A stretch of DNA of 25,540 bases from JBFFSQ01 sp041572275 (lineage in GTDB: Bacteria > Pseudomonadota > Gammaproteobacteria > SZUA-229): the NCBI GenBank assembly GCA_041572275.1, contig JBFFSQ010000020.1:1-25540 (forward strand), given 5' to 3'. Below are positions 15,784 to 22,500 of this stretch, piece by piece. The notes beneath the pieces are model-generated. The model was not told the DNA's origin. It ran no database searches and worked only from the letters and a program-made list of their open reading frames with translations. Made by a program: the position numbers and the translations under genes. Each line of letters starts with the position of its first letter. Position 1 is the first letter of the stretch.

Positions 15784-16119
15784 TTAGTCTTCATTGACTA
15801 GATCAATTACCACTGAGCCGCCCTGATCATTTGCACGAACTTCTATTACATCAGGACGACGATGCGTTAAGTAAGCACATAAAGCAGATATCTTCGTCGT
15901 ATCTTCCTGTTGTAATGCCCTGATTAAATTCATTACGACAAACTTCGTACGATGCTCCATATCTGGATGCTCAAATAACTCACCACTCATCTTTATACCG
16001 TGATTCATATCGCTGTCCATTTTATCGAGGAACTCCAATTGTCCATCCTCAAGATTTATTTCACGATCATATTCGAATACTGGTTGATCATTTATTACAA
16101 CGGTTAAGTATTTACTCAC
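15784..16119 (-). CDS. Conserved-looking hypothetical protein, 111 aa
   Basis: The product is a soluble acidic protein with no signal peptide or membrane segment. It opens with a beta hairpin (KYLTVVINDQPVFEYDR), has an acidic helical middle (LEFLDKMDSDMNHGIKMSG), a helix with FVVMNLIRALQ, CAYLTHRRPDVIEVRA and a closing strand VVIDLVNED. I recognise no family. It starts at GTG 16119; the nearby ATG runs straight into a stop. It is single, between ACR3 and the divergent lipid operon. A likely promoter lies upstream. Coding is supported by plausible composition and clean boundaries. Confidence 0.65.
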   Translation of the reverse strand: MSKYLTVVINDQPVFEYDREINLEDGQLEFLDKMDSDMNHGIKMSGELFEHPDMEHRTKFVVMNLIRALQQEDTTKISALCAYLTHRRPDVIEVRANDQGGSVVIDLVNED

Positions 16120-16166
16120 AACATCTACCCAATTCTATGTAGTTAAAATTTCACAATTCAAAATCA

Positions 16167-16195
16167 ATTATTTAACATTATCAATTCTATATCAA
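16167..16195 (-). promoter_or_regulatory. Possible promoter of the 111-aa gene
   Basis: On the minus strand TTGATA (16195-16190), 17 bp, AATAAT (16172-16167). It would give a leader of about 40 nt to the GTG at 16119. Confidence 0.35.
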
Positions 16196-16301
16196 ATGTC
16201 CAAACCTTATCTTTCGCCTTGACCCTTGCGATTCCTGTATAGCCATATAATCAATCAGTTTAAATTACGAGCTTAACAAGCAACCACCTCGCTATTACTG
16301 A

Positions 16302-16317
16302 TGTGACAAGTATCACA
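16302..16317 (+). promoter_or_regulatory. CRP/Vfr-type binding site
   Basis: TGTGA (16302-16306), six bases, TCACA (16313-16317) is a perfect match to the CRP core palindrome. It is centred about 130 bp upstream of the operon's first ATG and 30 bp before an array of TTAAG hexamers. The orientation is symmetric; I assign it to the plus-strand operon by proximity to that array. Confidence 0.6.
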
Positions 16318-16347
16318 CTTTGGTAAAATTAACCGCAATATCTTACT

Positions 16348-16397
16348 TTTAAGATAACCTTAAGCCTCCATTAACCTCCCCTTAAGATTCCATAACT
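16348..16397 (+). promoter_or_regulatory. Five TTAAG-type hexamers at 11-bp spacing (OmpR-family regulator box)
   Basis: Hexamers start at 16348 (TTTAAG), 16359 (CTTAAG), 16370 (ATTAAC), 16381 (CTTAAG) and 16392 (ATAACT), each separated by exactly five bases, so all face the same side of the helix. TTAAG pairs with 5-bp spacing are the known target of PmrA/QseB-type response regulators. The array ends about 45 bp before the ATG; TACTTAAT near 16417 is a possible -10. Confidence 0.6.
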
Positions 16398-16441
16398 ACA
16401 GTTTATTTCACATCAATACTTAATAGTGGATTGAAGTAGTT

Positions 16442-17170
16442 ATGGCTCCATCAAACTCATTAGCATTAACCGTGAACACGGGGCAGGTTTCATCATCAAA
16501 AATGCGTAAGGCTTCTTTGCTTCGTATGATGCTGCCGATGCCATCTTTTCACTGGCATGATAAATCATCGACTAACCGATTAGAAATAGAATCGTATATT
16601 GCCAACAAGTTTCACCTGGAATATGACGCTAATGTCTGCACCTTTGCCCCCTTATTACTCAGCATGCATTGTCAACAAGACCTGAGCGCTGCTGTTGGTA
16701 TACGACCTGCCCTCTCTACGCCATTATTCATTGAACAGTACCTTGATACAAACATTGAAAAATGCATCCAGTCGCCTGATATCAAACCAGTTAAACGTCA
16801 TGAAATAGTTGAAATCAGTAACCTGGTAACCACCCGTAGAGGCGCCAGCCAGCTACTGTTTATCGTGCTGGGCAGCGTCATGTATGAGGCAGGTTATCGA
16901 TGGCTGGTATTCAGCGCCACAGACAAGGTCGAACGCATTACTCGAAAATTCCCGTTTCCGGTGCAAATTTTGGCCTCTTCTAACCCTGACAGTCTCGGCG
17001 ACCGTGCCACTGAATGGGGGCGATACTATGAAACCAACCCAAGGGTGATTGTAGGTGACATTAAAGTGGCGTACCAAAAGGCACAAAGTAATCATCTGTT
17101 AAAAATGGCCTTAATGTTCTATCGACCAGTGTTACGTAAGCTGGTTCGTAACATGCCCAAAGCAGTGTAA
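16442..17170 (+). CDS. Thermostable-hemolysin-like protein (GNAT-fold)
   Basis: The 242-aa product resembles the thermostable hemolysin family (Pfam T_hemolysin), which is related to GNAT/autoinducer-synthase folds rather than to pore formers. Visible points are a basic N-terminus of about 45 residues, IESYIANKFHLEYDANVCTFAPLLL, AVGIRPA, LFIEQYLD, the VEISNLVTTRRGASQLLFIVL block that matches the family's E.GNLA-type acyl-carrier region, and the GYRWLVFSATDKVERI strand. It is cytoplasmic, with no signal peptide. It is the first gene of the operon, ending 11 bp before the ligase start. An N-acyl or acyl transfer role is plausible from fold and neighbours; the hemolysin name is historical. The ribosome site is weak. 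Confidence 0.8.
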   Translation: MAPSNSLALTVNTGQVSSSKMRKASLLRMMLPMPSFHWHDKSSTNRLEIESYIANKFHLEYDANVCTFAPLLLSMHCQQDLSAAVGIRPALSTPLFIEQYLDTNIEKCIQSPDIKPVKRHEIVEISNLVTTRRGASQLLFIVLGSVMYEAGYRWLVFSATDKVERITRKFPFPVQILASSNPDSLGDRATEWGRYYETNPRVIVGDIKVAYQKAQSNHLLKMALMFYRPVLRKLVRNMPKAV

Positions 17171-17181
17171 GGATGAGCCTG

Positions 17182-19341
17182 ATGAATACACTCTTAAACC
17201 ATATTGCACAACACGCCCAACAAGAACCACTAGCTGAAGCTCTCATCGGTGAAAACAGCAGCTACACTTATCAGTCATTGATCGACGCGAGCACAATATT
17301 AAGCAAAAAAATCATAGCCAATAAGGTGAATACCCTGGCACTGATCGCAGATAATGGACCCGAGTGGGTAATTACAGACCTGGCCTGTCAAATGGCGGGG
17401 TGTTGTTTTATTCCACTGCCGCTGTTTTTTACACCTGAGCAAATACAGCACAGCCTAACTGAGGCAGGGGTAGATACTCTGTTAATCGGTGCAGGCACCT
17501 CCTTGCCAGAGGGCTTTGATCAACACACTAAACTTAAAGGTTTCAGTGATGTTTTTGAGGCCATACATCTGCCAGTAGTGCAGACCACCATCAAACCCGA
17601 GCAAACCCGTAAAATTACCTTCACCTCAGGTTCAACAGGGCTCCCCAAAGGCGTTTGCCTGAGCAATCAACAGCAACTGACCGTCGCCGATTCACTTGTT
17701 GCAGCGATTGCTATTGAACGCCCCCGTCATCTCTGTGTGTTGCCTCTGGCCACACTACTGGAAAACATCGCAGGCATCTATTCTCCCCTGATATCGGCGG
17801 GTAGCGTATACCTTCCATCGTTGGCAAGCCTCGGCTTTAGTGGTAGCTCACAGGTCGAGGTAAAAAAACTACTGGCCTGCATTGATCATTACCAGCCTCA
17901 CAGTATGATCCTGATTCCACAGTTGCTTGATCTGCTGATACTGTCTGTTATGCAGGGCTGGAAACCACCGCAGACATTACAGATGATTGCCGTGGGTGGT
18001 AGCCGCGTTGCCGCTTCTGCCATACAACGGGCACGTCAACTTGGCTTGCCAGTATACGAAGGTTATGGCTTATCTGAATGCGCCTCTGTGGTCAGTTTAA
18101 ATACACTGGATCATGATCTTCCCGGTAGTGCCGGTCAATTACTGCCTCATCTAACATTACAGATTGTAGATGATGAAATTTATATCCTGGGGAACAGCTT
18201 TCTCGGTTATCTCAATGAGCCGGATAGCTGGTATCCCGATTCGGTTGCCACTGGCGATCTGGGTTATCTGGATGACAATGGTTTCATTCAACTGCAGGGA
18301 CGTAAGAAGAATCTGCTGATTTCCAGTTTTGGCCGCAATATCAATCCAGAATGGGTCGAAAGTGAAATACTGGCTCATCCACTCATCCAGCAATGCATTG
18401 TTGTCGGCGATGCAAAACCCCATTGCAGTGCACTGATTTATGCTGACAGGCAACACATTAGCGACCCTGAAATTCAGCACTGGTTGAACCAGGTCAATCA
18501 ATCACTACCTGACTATGCCCAGGTTAAAGCCTGGTTACGTTTAGCACAGCCATTAACGAGTACCCATACTTTGCTCACAGCGAATGGTCGGCCTCGTCGA
18601 GATGTTATCGGCGCCCACTATTCCTCTGCCATTGAACAATTATATTCCAATACAAAGGAGCCTGATGATATGAGCTTTTTTCAACGACTGCAGAACGAAA
18701 CAAAAACTGAACGAGAACACTTTTTTACTGCACCTATTATCCAGCAGTGCCTGTCAGGTAAGGTCACTTTACCGGACTATGTAGCGTTTTTGACTGAAGC
18801 CTATCATCACGTCAAACATACTACACCGCTACTCATGGCTGTAGGCTCGCGCATACCAGAAGATAAAGAATGGTTACGTAATGCTGTCGCAGAATACATT
18901 GAGGAGGAACTGGGGCATCAGGAATGGATTTTAAATGACATTGCCGCCTGTGGTTTCGATAAGGAAAAAGTGCGTCACAGCAAACCATCCCTGGCCACGG
19001 AGTTGATGGTGTCCTATGCATATGATCTGGTACAACGTGTTAACCCGATTGGCTTTTTCGGCATGGTGCATGTGCTGGAGGGTTCCAGTGTTAGTACAGC
19101 CGATATGGCTGCTGCTTCAATCCAGACTGCACTGGATTTACCTGATAAAGCATTTTCCTACCTGCGCTCACACGGTGCCCTGGACCAGGAACATGTGAAA
19201 TTTTTTGAACAACTAATGAATCAAATTGATGCGGCCTCAGATCAGGAATGCATCATCCACAGCGCCAAAGTGTTCTACCAATTGTATGGCAATATTTTCC
19301 GCAGCCTCACACCTGGTGTGAATTTAACTGAAGCCGCTTGA
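17182..19341 (+). CDS. AMP-forming acyl ligase fused to a haem-oxygenase-like diiron oxidase domain
   Basis: The 719-aa protein starts at ATG 17182, because AAGGA lies eight bases before it; the ATG three codons upstream is too close. Residues 1-485 are an ANL ligase: FTSGSTGLPKG (147-157), YGLSE (295-299), TGDLG (357-361), GRKKN (373-377), and ANGRPRR (467-473) where the catalytic A10 Lys is normally found. Residues 497-719 are a TenA/haem-oxygenase-like all-helical domain with a ligand pattern like UndA-type diiron oxidases: E576xxH579, E633 and H671, with H542/H543 or E539 as further candidates. The predicted roles are acyl activation and oxidation of the same acyl chain. At the junction AAAGGAG and ATG 18670 could start the oxidase separately. 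SDR follows. Confidence 0.88.
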   Translation: MNTLLNHIAQHAQQEPLAEALIGENSSYTYQSLIDASTILSKKIIANKVNTLALIADNGPEWVITDLACQMAGCCFIPLPLFFTPEQIQHSLTEAGVDTLLIGAGTSLPEGFDQHTKLKGFSDVFEAIHLPVVQTTIKPEQTRKITFTSGSTGLPKGVCLSNQQQLTVADSLVAAIAIERPRHLCVLPLATLLENIAGIYSPLISAGSVYLPSLASLGFSGSSQVEVKKLLACIDHYQPHSMILIPQLLDLLILSVMQGWKPPQTLQMIAVGGSRVAASAIQRARQLGLPVYEGYGLSECASVVSLNTLDHDLPGSAGQLLPHLTLQIVDDEIYILGNSFLGYLNEPDSWYPDSVATGDLGYLDDNGFIQLQGRKKNLLISSFGRNINPEWVESEILAHPLIQQCIVVGDAKPHCSALIYADRQHISDPEIQHWLNQVNQSLPDYAQVKAWLRLAQPLTSTHTLLTANGRPRRDVIGAHYSSAIEQLYSNTKEPDDMSFFQRLQNETKTEREHFFTAPIIQQCLSGKVTLPDYVAFLTEAYHHVKHTTPLLMAVGSRIPEDKEWLRNAVAEYIEEELGHQEWILNDIAACGFDKEKVRHSKPSLATELMVSYAYDLVQRVNPIGFFGMVHVLEGSSVSTADMAAASIQTALDLPDKAFSYLRSHGALDQEHVKFFEQLMNQIDAASDQECIIHSAKVFYQLYGNIFRSLTPGVNLTEAA
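18654..18672 (+). promoter_or_regulatory. Internal ribosome site and start codon at the domain junction
   Basis: AAAGGAG (18654-18660), nine bases, then in-frame ATG (18670-18672), codon 497 of the fusion and the first residue of the oxidase domain (MSFFQRL). TGA codons at 18663 and 18666 lie in another frame, so one base gained or lost upstream would split the gene in two. Confidence 0.5.
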
Positions 19342-19354
19342 GGAGAGCACGAAT

Positions 19355-20143
19355 ATGGAACTCAAAAACAAAACAATTCTAATCACTGGTGCCAGTGGTG
19401 GCATCGGTGAAACCATCAGTCGCAGCCTGGCTGATGCAGGTGCGAGGTTAATAGCTGTGAGCCGTGAACAGGATCAGCTTGAGGCATTGATTTCGTCATT
19501 ACCTGGTAATCATACCTATGTCACAGCTGACCTGACATCGGCAGAAGGCATACAGACTGTTGTTGATAAGGCAAATGAACAGGGTGGTATCGATATCCTG
19601 ATCAATAATGCCGGTGTCGCTCAGTTTGGACTACTGGAACAACAGTCAATCAATGCCCTCAGTGCACAGATAAATGTCAACCTGCTTGCCCCCATATTAC
19701 TCACCCAGGCACTGTTGCCACTATTAAAACAGAGTCGCAGCCCGGCCATTGTGAATATGGGTTCGACCTTTGGCAGTATTGGCTATAGCGGTTTTAGTGC
19801 GTACTGTGCCAGTAAATTTGGTCTACGTGGCTTTACTGAGGCTCTGCGCCGTGAACTTGCAGATACTTCAGTTCGTTTATTCTATCTCGCCCCCAGGGCA
19901 ACCCGTACACCGATTAATAATAGCCAGGTCGTAGCCATGAACAAAGAACTCGGTAATAAAATGGATGCGCCAGAAATTGTCGCACAACACCTGATCAAGC
20001 TATTACAGAATGGCAAGAACACCTCTCGCTACATCGGTTGGCCAGAAAAACTATTTGTGATTATCAACAGTGTGTTACCGCAAATCGTGGATAAGGCTCT
20101 ATTTAAGCAGCTGCCCGTCATACGTCGTTTTGCACAACAATAA
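19355..20143 (+). CDS. Short-chain dehydrogenase/reductase
   Basis: The 262-aa classical SDR has nucleotide-binding TGASGGIG (11-18), NNAG (84-87) and the catalytic set S137, Y150 and K154 (YCASK). Arg in AVSREQD near the end of strand 2 suggests NADP preference. The C-terminal 40 residues (KLFVIINSVLPQIVDKAL) are hydrophobic and may contact membrane or lipid substrate. GAGGAGAG precedes the ATG, 13 bp after the ligase-oxidase stop, so they are co-transcribed. Within the operon it would reduce or oxidise a keto/hydroxy or aldehyde intermediate; the actual substrate is unknown. Confidence 0.92.
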   Translation: MELKNKTILITGASGGIGETISRSLADAGARLIAVSREQDQLEALISSLPGNHTYVTADLTSAEGIQTVVDKANEQGGIDILINNAGVAQFGLLEQQSINALSAQINVNLLAPILLTQALLPLLKQSRSPAIVNMGSTFGSIGYSGFSAYCASKFGLRGFTEALRRELADTSVRLFYLAPRATRTPINNSQVVAMNKELGNKMDAPEIVAQHLIKLLQNGKNTSRYIGWPEKLFVIINSVLPQIVDKALFKQLPVIRRFAQQ

Positions 20144-20159
20144 TTTTTGGAGACAGATT

Positions 20160-20837
20160 ATGAAAATACAAACACTAACTAAACATTTAAGTGTTCTGAC
20201 ACTTTTATTTTATGCAGGCGCATCACAGGCTGGTGTCACAGAAGACGTTAGCCGTTTGCAGTCACGATGGGCAGAAGCGACTTATACATTAATGGATGAT
20301 GCCCAAAATGATGCCTTTGAAACGCTAGTTACTGAAGCAGATAACGCAACCAAAACGTATCCAGAAGCAGCCGAGGCATGGATATGGAATGGCATAATTA
20401 AATCAAGCTATGCAGGGGTAAAAGGTGGACTGGGTGCTCTCGGCTTAGTCAAGGATTCCCGTGATGCACTGGAAAAAGCACTCAGCCTGAATGCCAACGC
20501 CATGCAGGGTTCTGCCTATACCAGCCTTGGCACACTGTACTTCAAAGTACCCGGCTGGCCGATTGCATTTGGCGATGATGAAAAAGCCGAGCAATTACTG
20601 AAACAAGCATTGAAAATCAACCCCGATGGCATTGACTCCAACTATTTCTATGCTGAGTTTTTACTAGAGGACGGCCGATATGCAGAGGCTAAAAGCTATC
20701 TACTAAAGGCACAACAGGCTGCACCCAGGCCGACACGTCCCATAGCCGACAAAGGGCGACAACAGGAAATTAGAACACTACTGGCCTCCATCGAAGAAAA
20801 GCAACTGGCCTCTAGCAATATTGAGCCGGAGTATTGA
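20160..20837 (+). CDS. Periplasmic TPR protein, last gene of the operon
   Basis: The 225-aa product has a signal peptide (1-24, cleaved after ASQA). TPR-like helical pairs follow: AEAWIWNGIIKSSYA, DALEKALSLNANAMQGSAYTSLGTLYF, AEQLLKQALKINPDGIDSNYFYAEFLLEDGRYAEAKSYLLKAQ. The pattern GWPIAFGDDEKAEQLL resembles TatT-like periplasmic helper proteins. GGAG seven bases before ATG 20160 fixes the start; a longer frame overlapping the SDR gene lacks a ribosome site. It lies 16 bp after the SDR and ends before a hairpin. It is likely to bind the operon product or an export partner, by inference from context. Confidence 0.85.
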   Translation: MKIQTLTKHLSVLTLLFYAGASQAGVTEDVSRLQSRWAEATYTLMDDAQNDAFETLVTEADNATKTYPEAAEAWIWNGIIKSSYAGVKGGLGALGLVKDSRDALEKALSLNANAMQGSAYTSLGTLYFKVPGWPIAFGDDEKAEQLLKQALKINPDGIDSNYFYAEFLLEDGRYAEAKSYLLKAQQAAPRPTRPIADKGRQQEIRTLLASIEEKQLASSNIEPEY

Positions 20838-20901
20838 AAATATCGCGGCCCAAAATTTGGAGACTACTAGCTTAAACTGAGCACCACTGAAAGTGAACCT
20901 A

Positions 20902-20935
20902 CAGCAAGCCCTTCAAAGCAAGGGCTTGCTGTTTC
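20902..20935 (+). terminator. Terminator hairpin closing the lipid operon
   Basis: CAGCAAGCCCTT (20902-20913) pairs perfectly with AAGGGCTTGCTG (20920-20931) across a 6-base loop, followed by TTT. The stem is strong, the U-tract short. Confidence 0.75.
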
Positions 20936-21255
20936 ATCCCCCCAAAATATCCCCCATACCGGATCCTGAATAAACTAGTTCATATCCGCATGAGTCATCC
21001 AGCAAAACCTCAGTTATTACATATGAAATCCTCGCCGGTCTGATTTCATCCTAAAAATCCGTGACCGGTCGGCAAAAAGAAGGTCATAACGAAAGTCAGA
21101 GCCAAGTATTTAGGGTTGGAGACACTGCTTTATTGACAATCAAATCTACAGATTGCGAATTAGTTCTAAAGATTACACCAGCAATTCGTTTTCAATTCTA
21201 TAGGTGGCTATACTACTATTGCATTCATAGGTATTGCCGGCATTCAGAGGACACA
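20936..21255. other. Intergenic region with inverted repeat ATGAAATC-N11-GATTTCAT
   Basis: No supported gene. The frame of the next gene is open back to GTG 21061, but that extension has no ribosome site and an unlikely composition. A perfect 8-bp inverted repeat lies at 21023-21030 and 21042-21049, operator-sized. TTGACA at 21133-21138 is a lone good -35 with no clear -10. Confidence 0.35.
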
Positions 21256-22398
21256 ATGGATATTAAAGGATCAATCCGTACCCGACTAAACCGGGCACTC
21301 AGGCGCTTCGAGGCACTGATTCTTAAATATCAACGAATCTACCTTGGATTTGTTGCTATATTTGCCTTGGTTGGCTATTTACTCACTCTCCTCTTCCCGC
21401 TGCTGGTAATAATTGGGATATACCAGGTCATCAGCATTCTGACAACAGCTGAAGCCATCAACTGGCTAGCCCTGGCTATCTGGTCAGGTATTGTTGCTAT
21501 CTCCGCGATAATGAGCTTTCGGTATATCAAATATAAACCTGTTACACCTCAGGGTCTGATGTTAAAGGCCGATAAAATACCGGCCTTATTCAAACTGGTT
21601 GATGAAGCGCATGGCCATTTTAAACACCCCAAAATTCATCACATCGTGATTAGTCCAGACTATGAAATGGAGATTGTTAAAACACCTCGCTGGGCTATAC
21701 CCGTATGGTCGAACAATACACTGGTGATTGGCTTGCCTATGTTACTCTGTCTCTCACCCAAACAGTTTGAATGCATGATGGCACGCAAAATTGGTCAGTT
21801 TTCCAAAAGTCAGAACCTGATAACCAACTGGTTGTACCAGTTAAGATCAACCTGGTCTCAGTATGCACGTGGTTATTCCAGACAGAAGAGTCTCGATGGC
21901 CAAATACTCTACTGGCTCTATACTGCTTTCTCATCCATATATTCTGCTATTTCAGTGTATGTGGTACGGCAAGAAGAACTATATGCCGACAATTATGCAA
22001 TGGAATTACATAACCATGAGTATGTGCGCGAGATGATTTCAGCAGATGCCGTGTACGCCAGTTTTATAGAGGACAATTACTGGCCAGCAATGAAGAAAAA
22101 ACTGGTGCCTAATCACCCTAAAACTTCCAGTGTAAGCCCATACCGCCAGTTAATCACGGCACTGGATACATTTGTAAAGGGCAACAAACTAAACAAACTG
22201 GTAAACAGGGTATTTGCTGCTGAACCAGCATGGAACTCAAAGGCACCCTCACTAACACTGCGCCTGAACCATATCACCCATGACTCACCCTACCTTCCTG
22301 AAAGATCCGAGTTATCCGCTGCCGATGAGTATCTCGGTGCTGCACAAAAGTCGATTATCAAGCTACTGGATAAGCTCTGGCTTAAAACCGCTTTGTAA
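21256..22398 (+). CDS. Membrane M48-peptidase-like protein with destroyed zinc site
   Basis: The 380-aa product from ATG 21256 is preceded by AGAGGA. Two or three membrane segments lie at about 30-90. The region 105-250 follows M48 (HtpX/Ste24-like) architecture: LFKLVDEAHGHFKHPKIHHIVISPDYEMEI, NNTLVIGLPMLLCLSPKQFECMMARKIGQFS and RQEELYADNYAME. The zinc motif HExxH should fall at residues 177-181 but reads RKIGQ, so both His and the catalytic Glu are lost, while the third-ligand motif ExxAD (E241) remains. It is probably a non-proteolytic pseudo-peptidase with a binding or regulatory role. It is separated from the lipid operon by a terminator, so a link is uncertain. Confidence 0.75.
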   Translation: MDIKGSIRTRLNRALRRFEALILKYQRIYLGFVAIFALVGYLLTLLFPLLVIIGIYQVISILTTAEAINWLALAIWSGIVAISAIMSFRYIKYKPVTPQGLMLKADKIPALFKLVDEAHGHFKHPKIHHIVISPDYEMEIVKTPRWAIPVWSNNTLVIGLPMLLCLSPKQFECMMARKIGQFSKSQNLITNWLYQLRSTWSQYARGYSRQKSLDGQILYWLYTAFSSIYSAISVYVVRQEELYADNYAMELHNHEYVREMISADAVYASFIEDNYWPAMKKKLVPNHPKTSSVSPYRQLITALDTFVKGNKLNKLVNRVFAAEPAWNSKAPSLTLRLNHITHDSPYLPERSELSAADEYLGAAQKSIIKLLDKLWLKTAL

Positions 22399-22464
22399 TC
22401 ACAAAAACTAAAAACTACTTTTATGCAAATTTAGATATTCACACTTGGCTGTGACTAATTAAAA

Positions 22465-22490
22465 AAGATGAAGAGAAAATCCTCTTTTGT
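22465..22490. terminator. Weak hairpin between convergent genes
   Basis: AAGAG (22471-22475) and CTCTT (22482-22486) flank a six-base loop, with A-rich sequence on the left and TTTT on the right. It could serve both the plus-strand M48-like gene and the minus-strand GH13 gene. Confidence 0.35.
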
Positions 22491-22500
22491 CGTCAAATCT

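Noticed and set aside
16442..17170. Reading the first operon gene as a true pore-forming hemolysin
   Set aside because: The family name is historical; there is no signal peptide or amphipathic pore region, and the neighbours are acyl-metabolism enzymes.
20070..20159. 30-codon upstream extension of the TPR gene overlapping the SDR gene
   Set aside because: It would bury the signal peptide; ATG 20160 has GGAG at proper spacing and gives a clean signal sequence.
21061..21255. 65-codon N-terminal extension of the M48-like gene from a GTG
   Set aside because: No Shine-Dalgarno at the GTG, while ATG 21256 has AGAGGA before it and starts just ahead of the first membrane segment.
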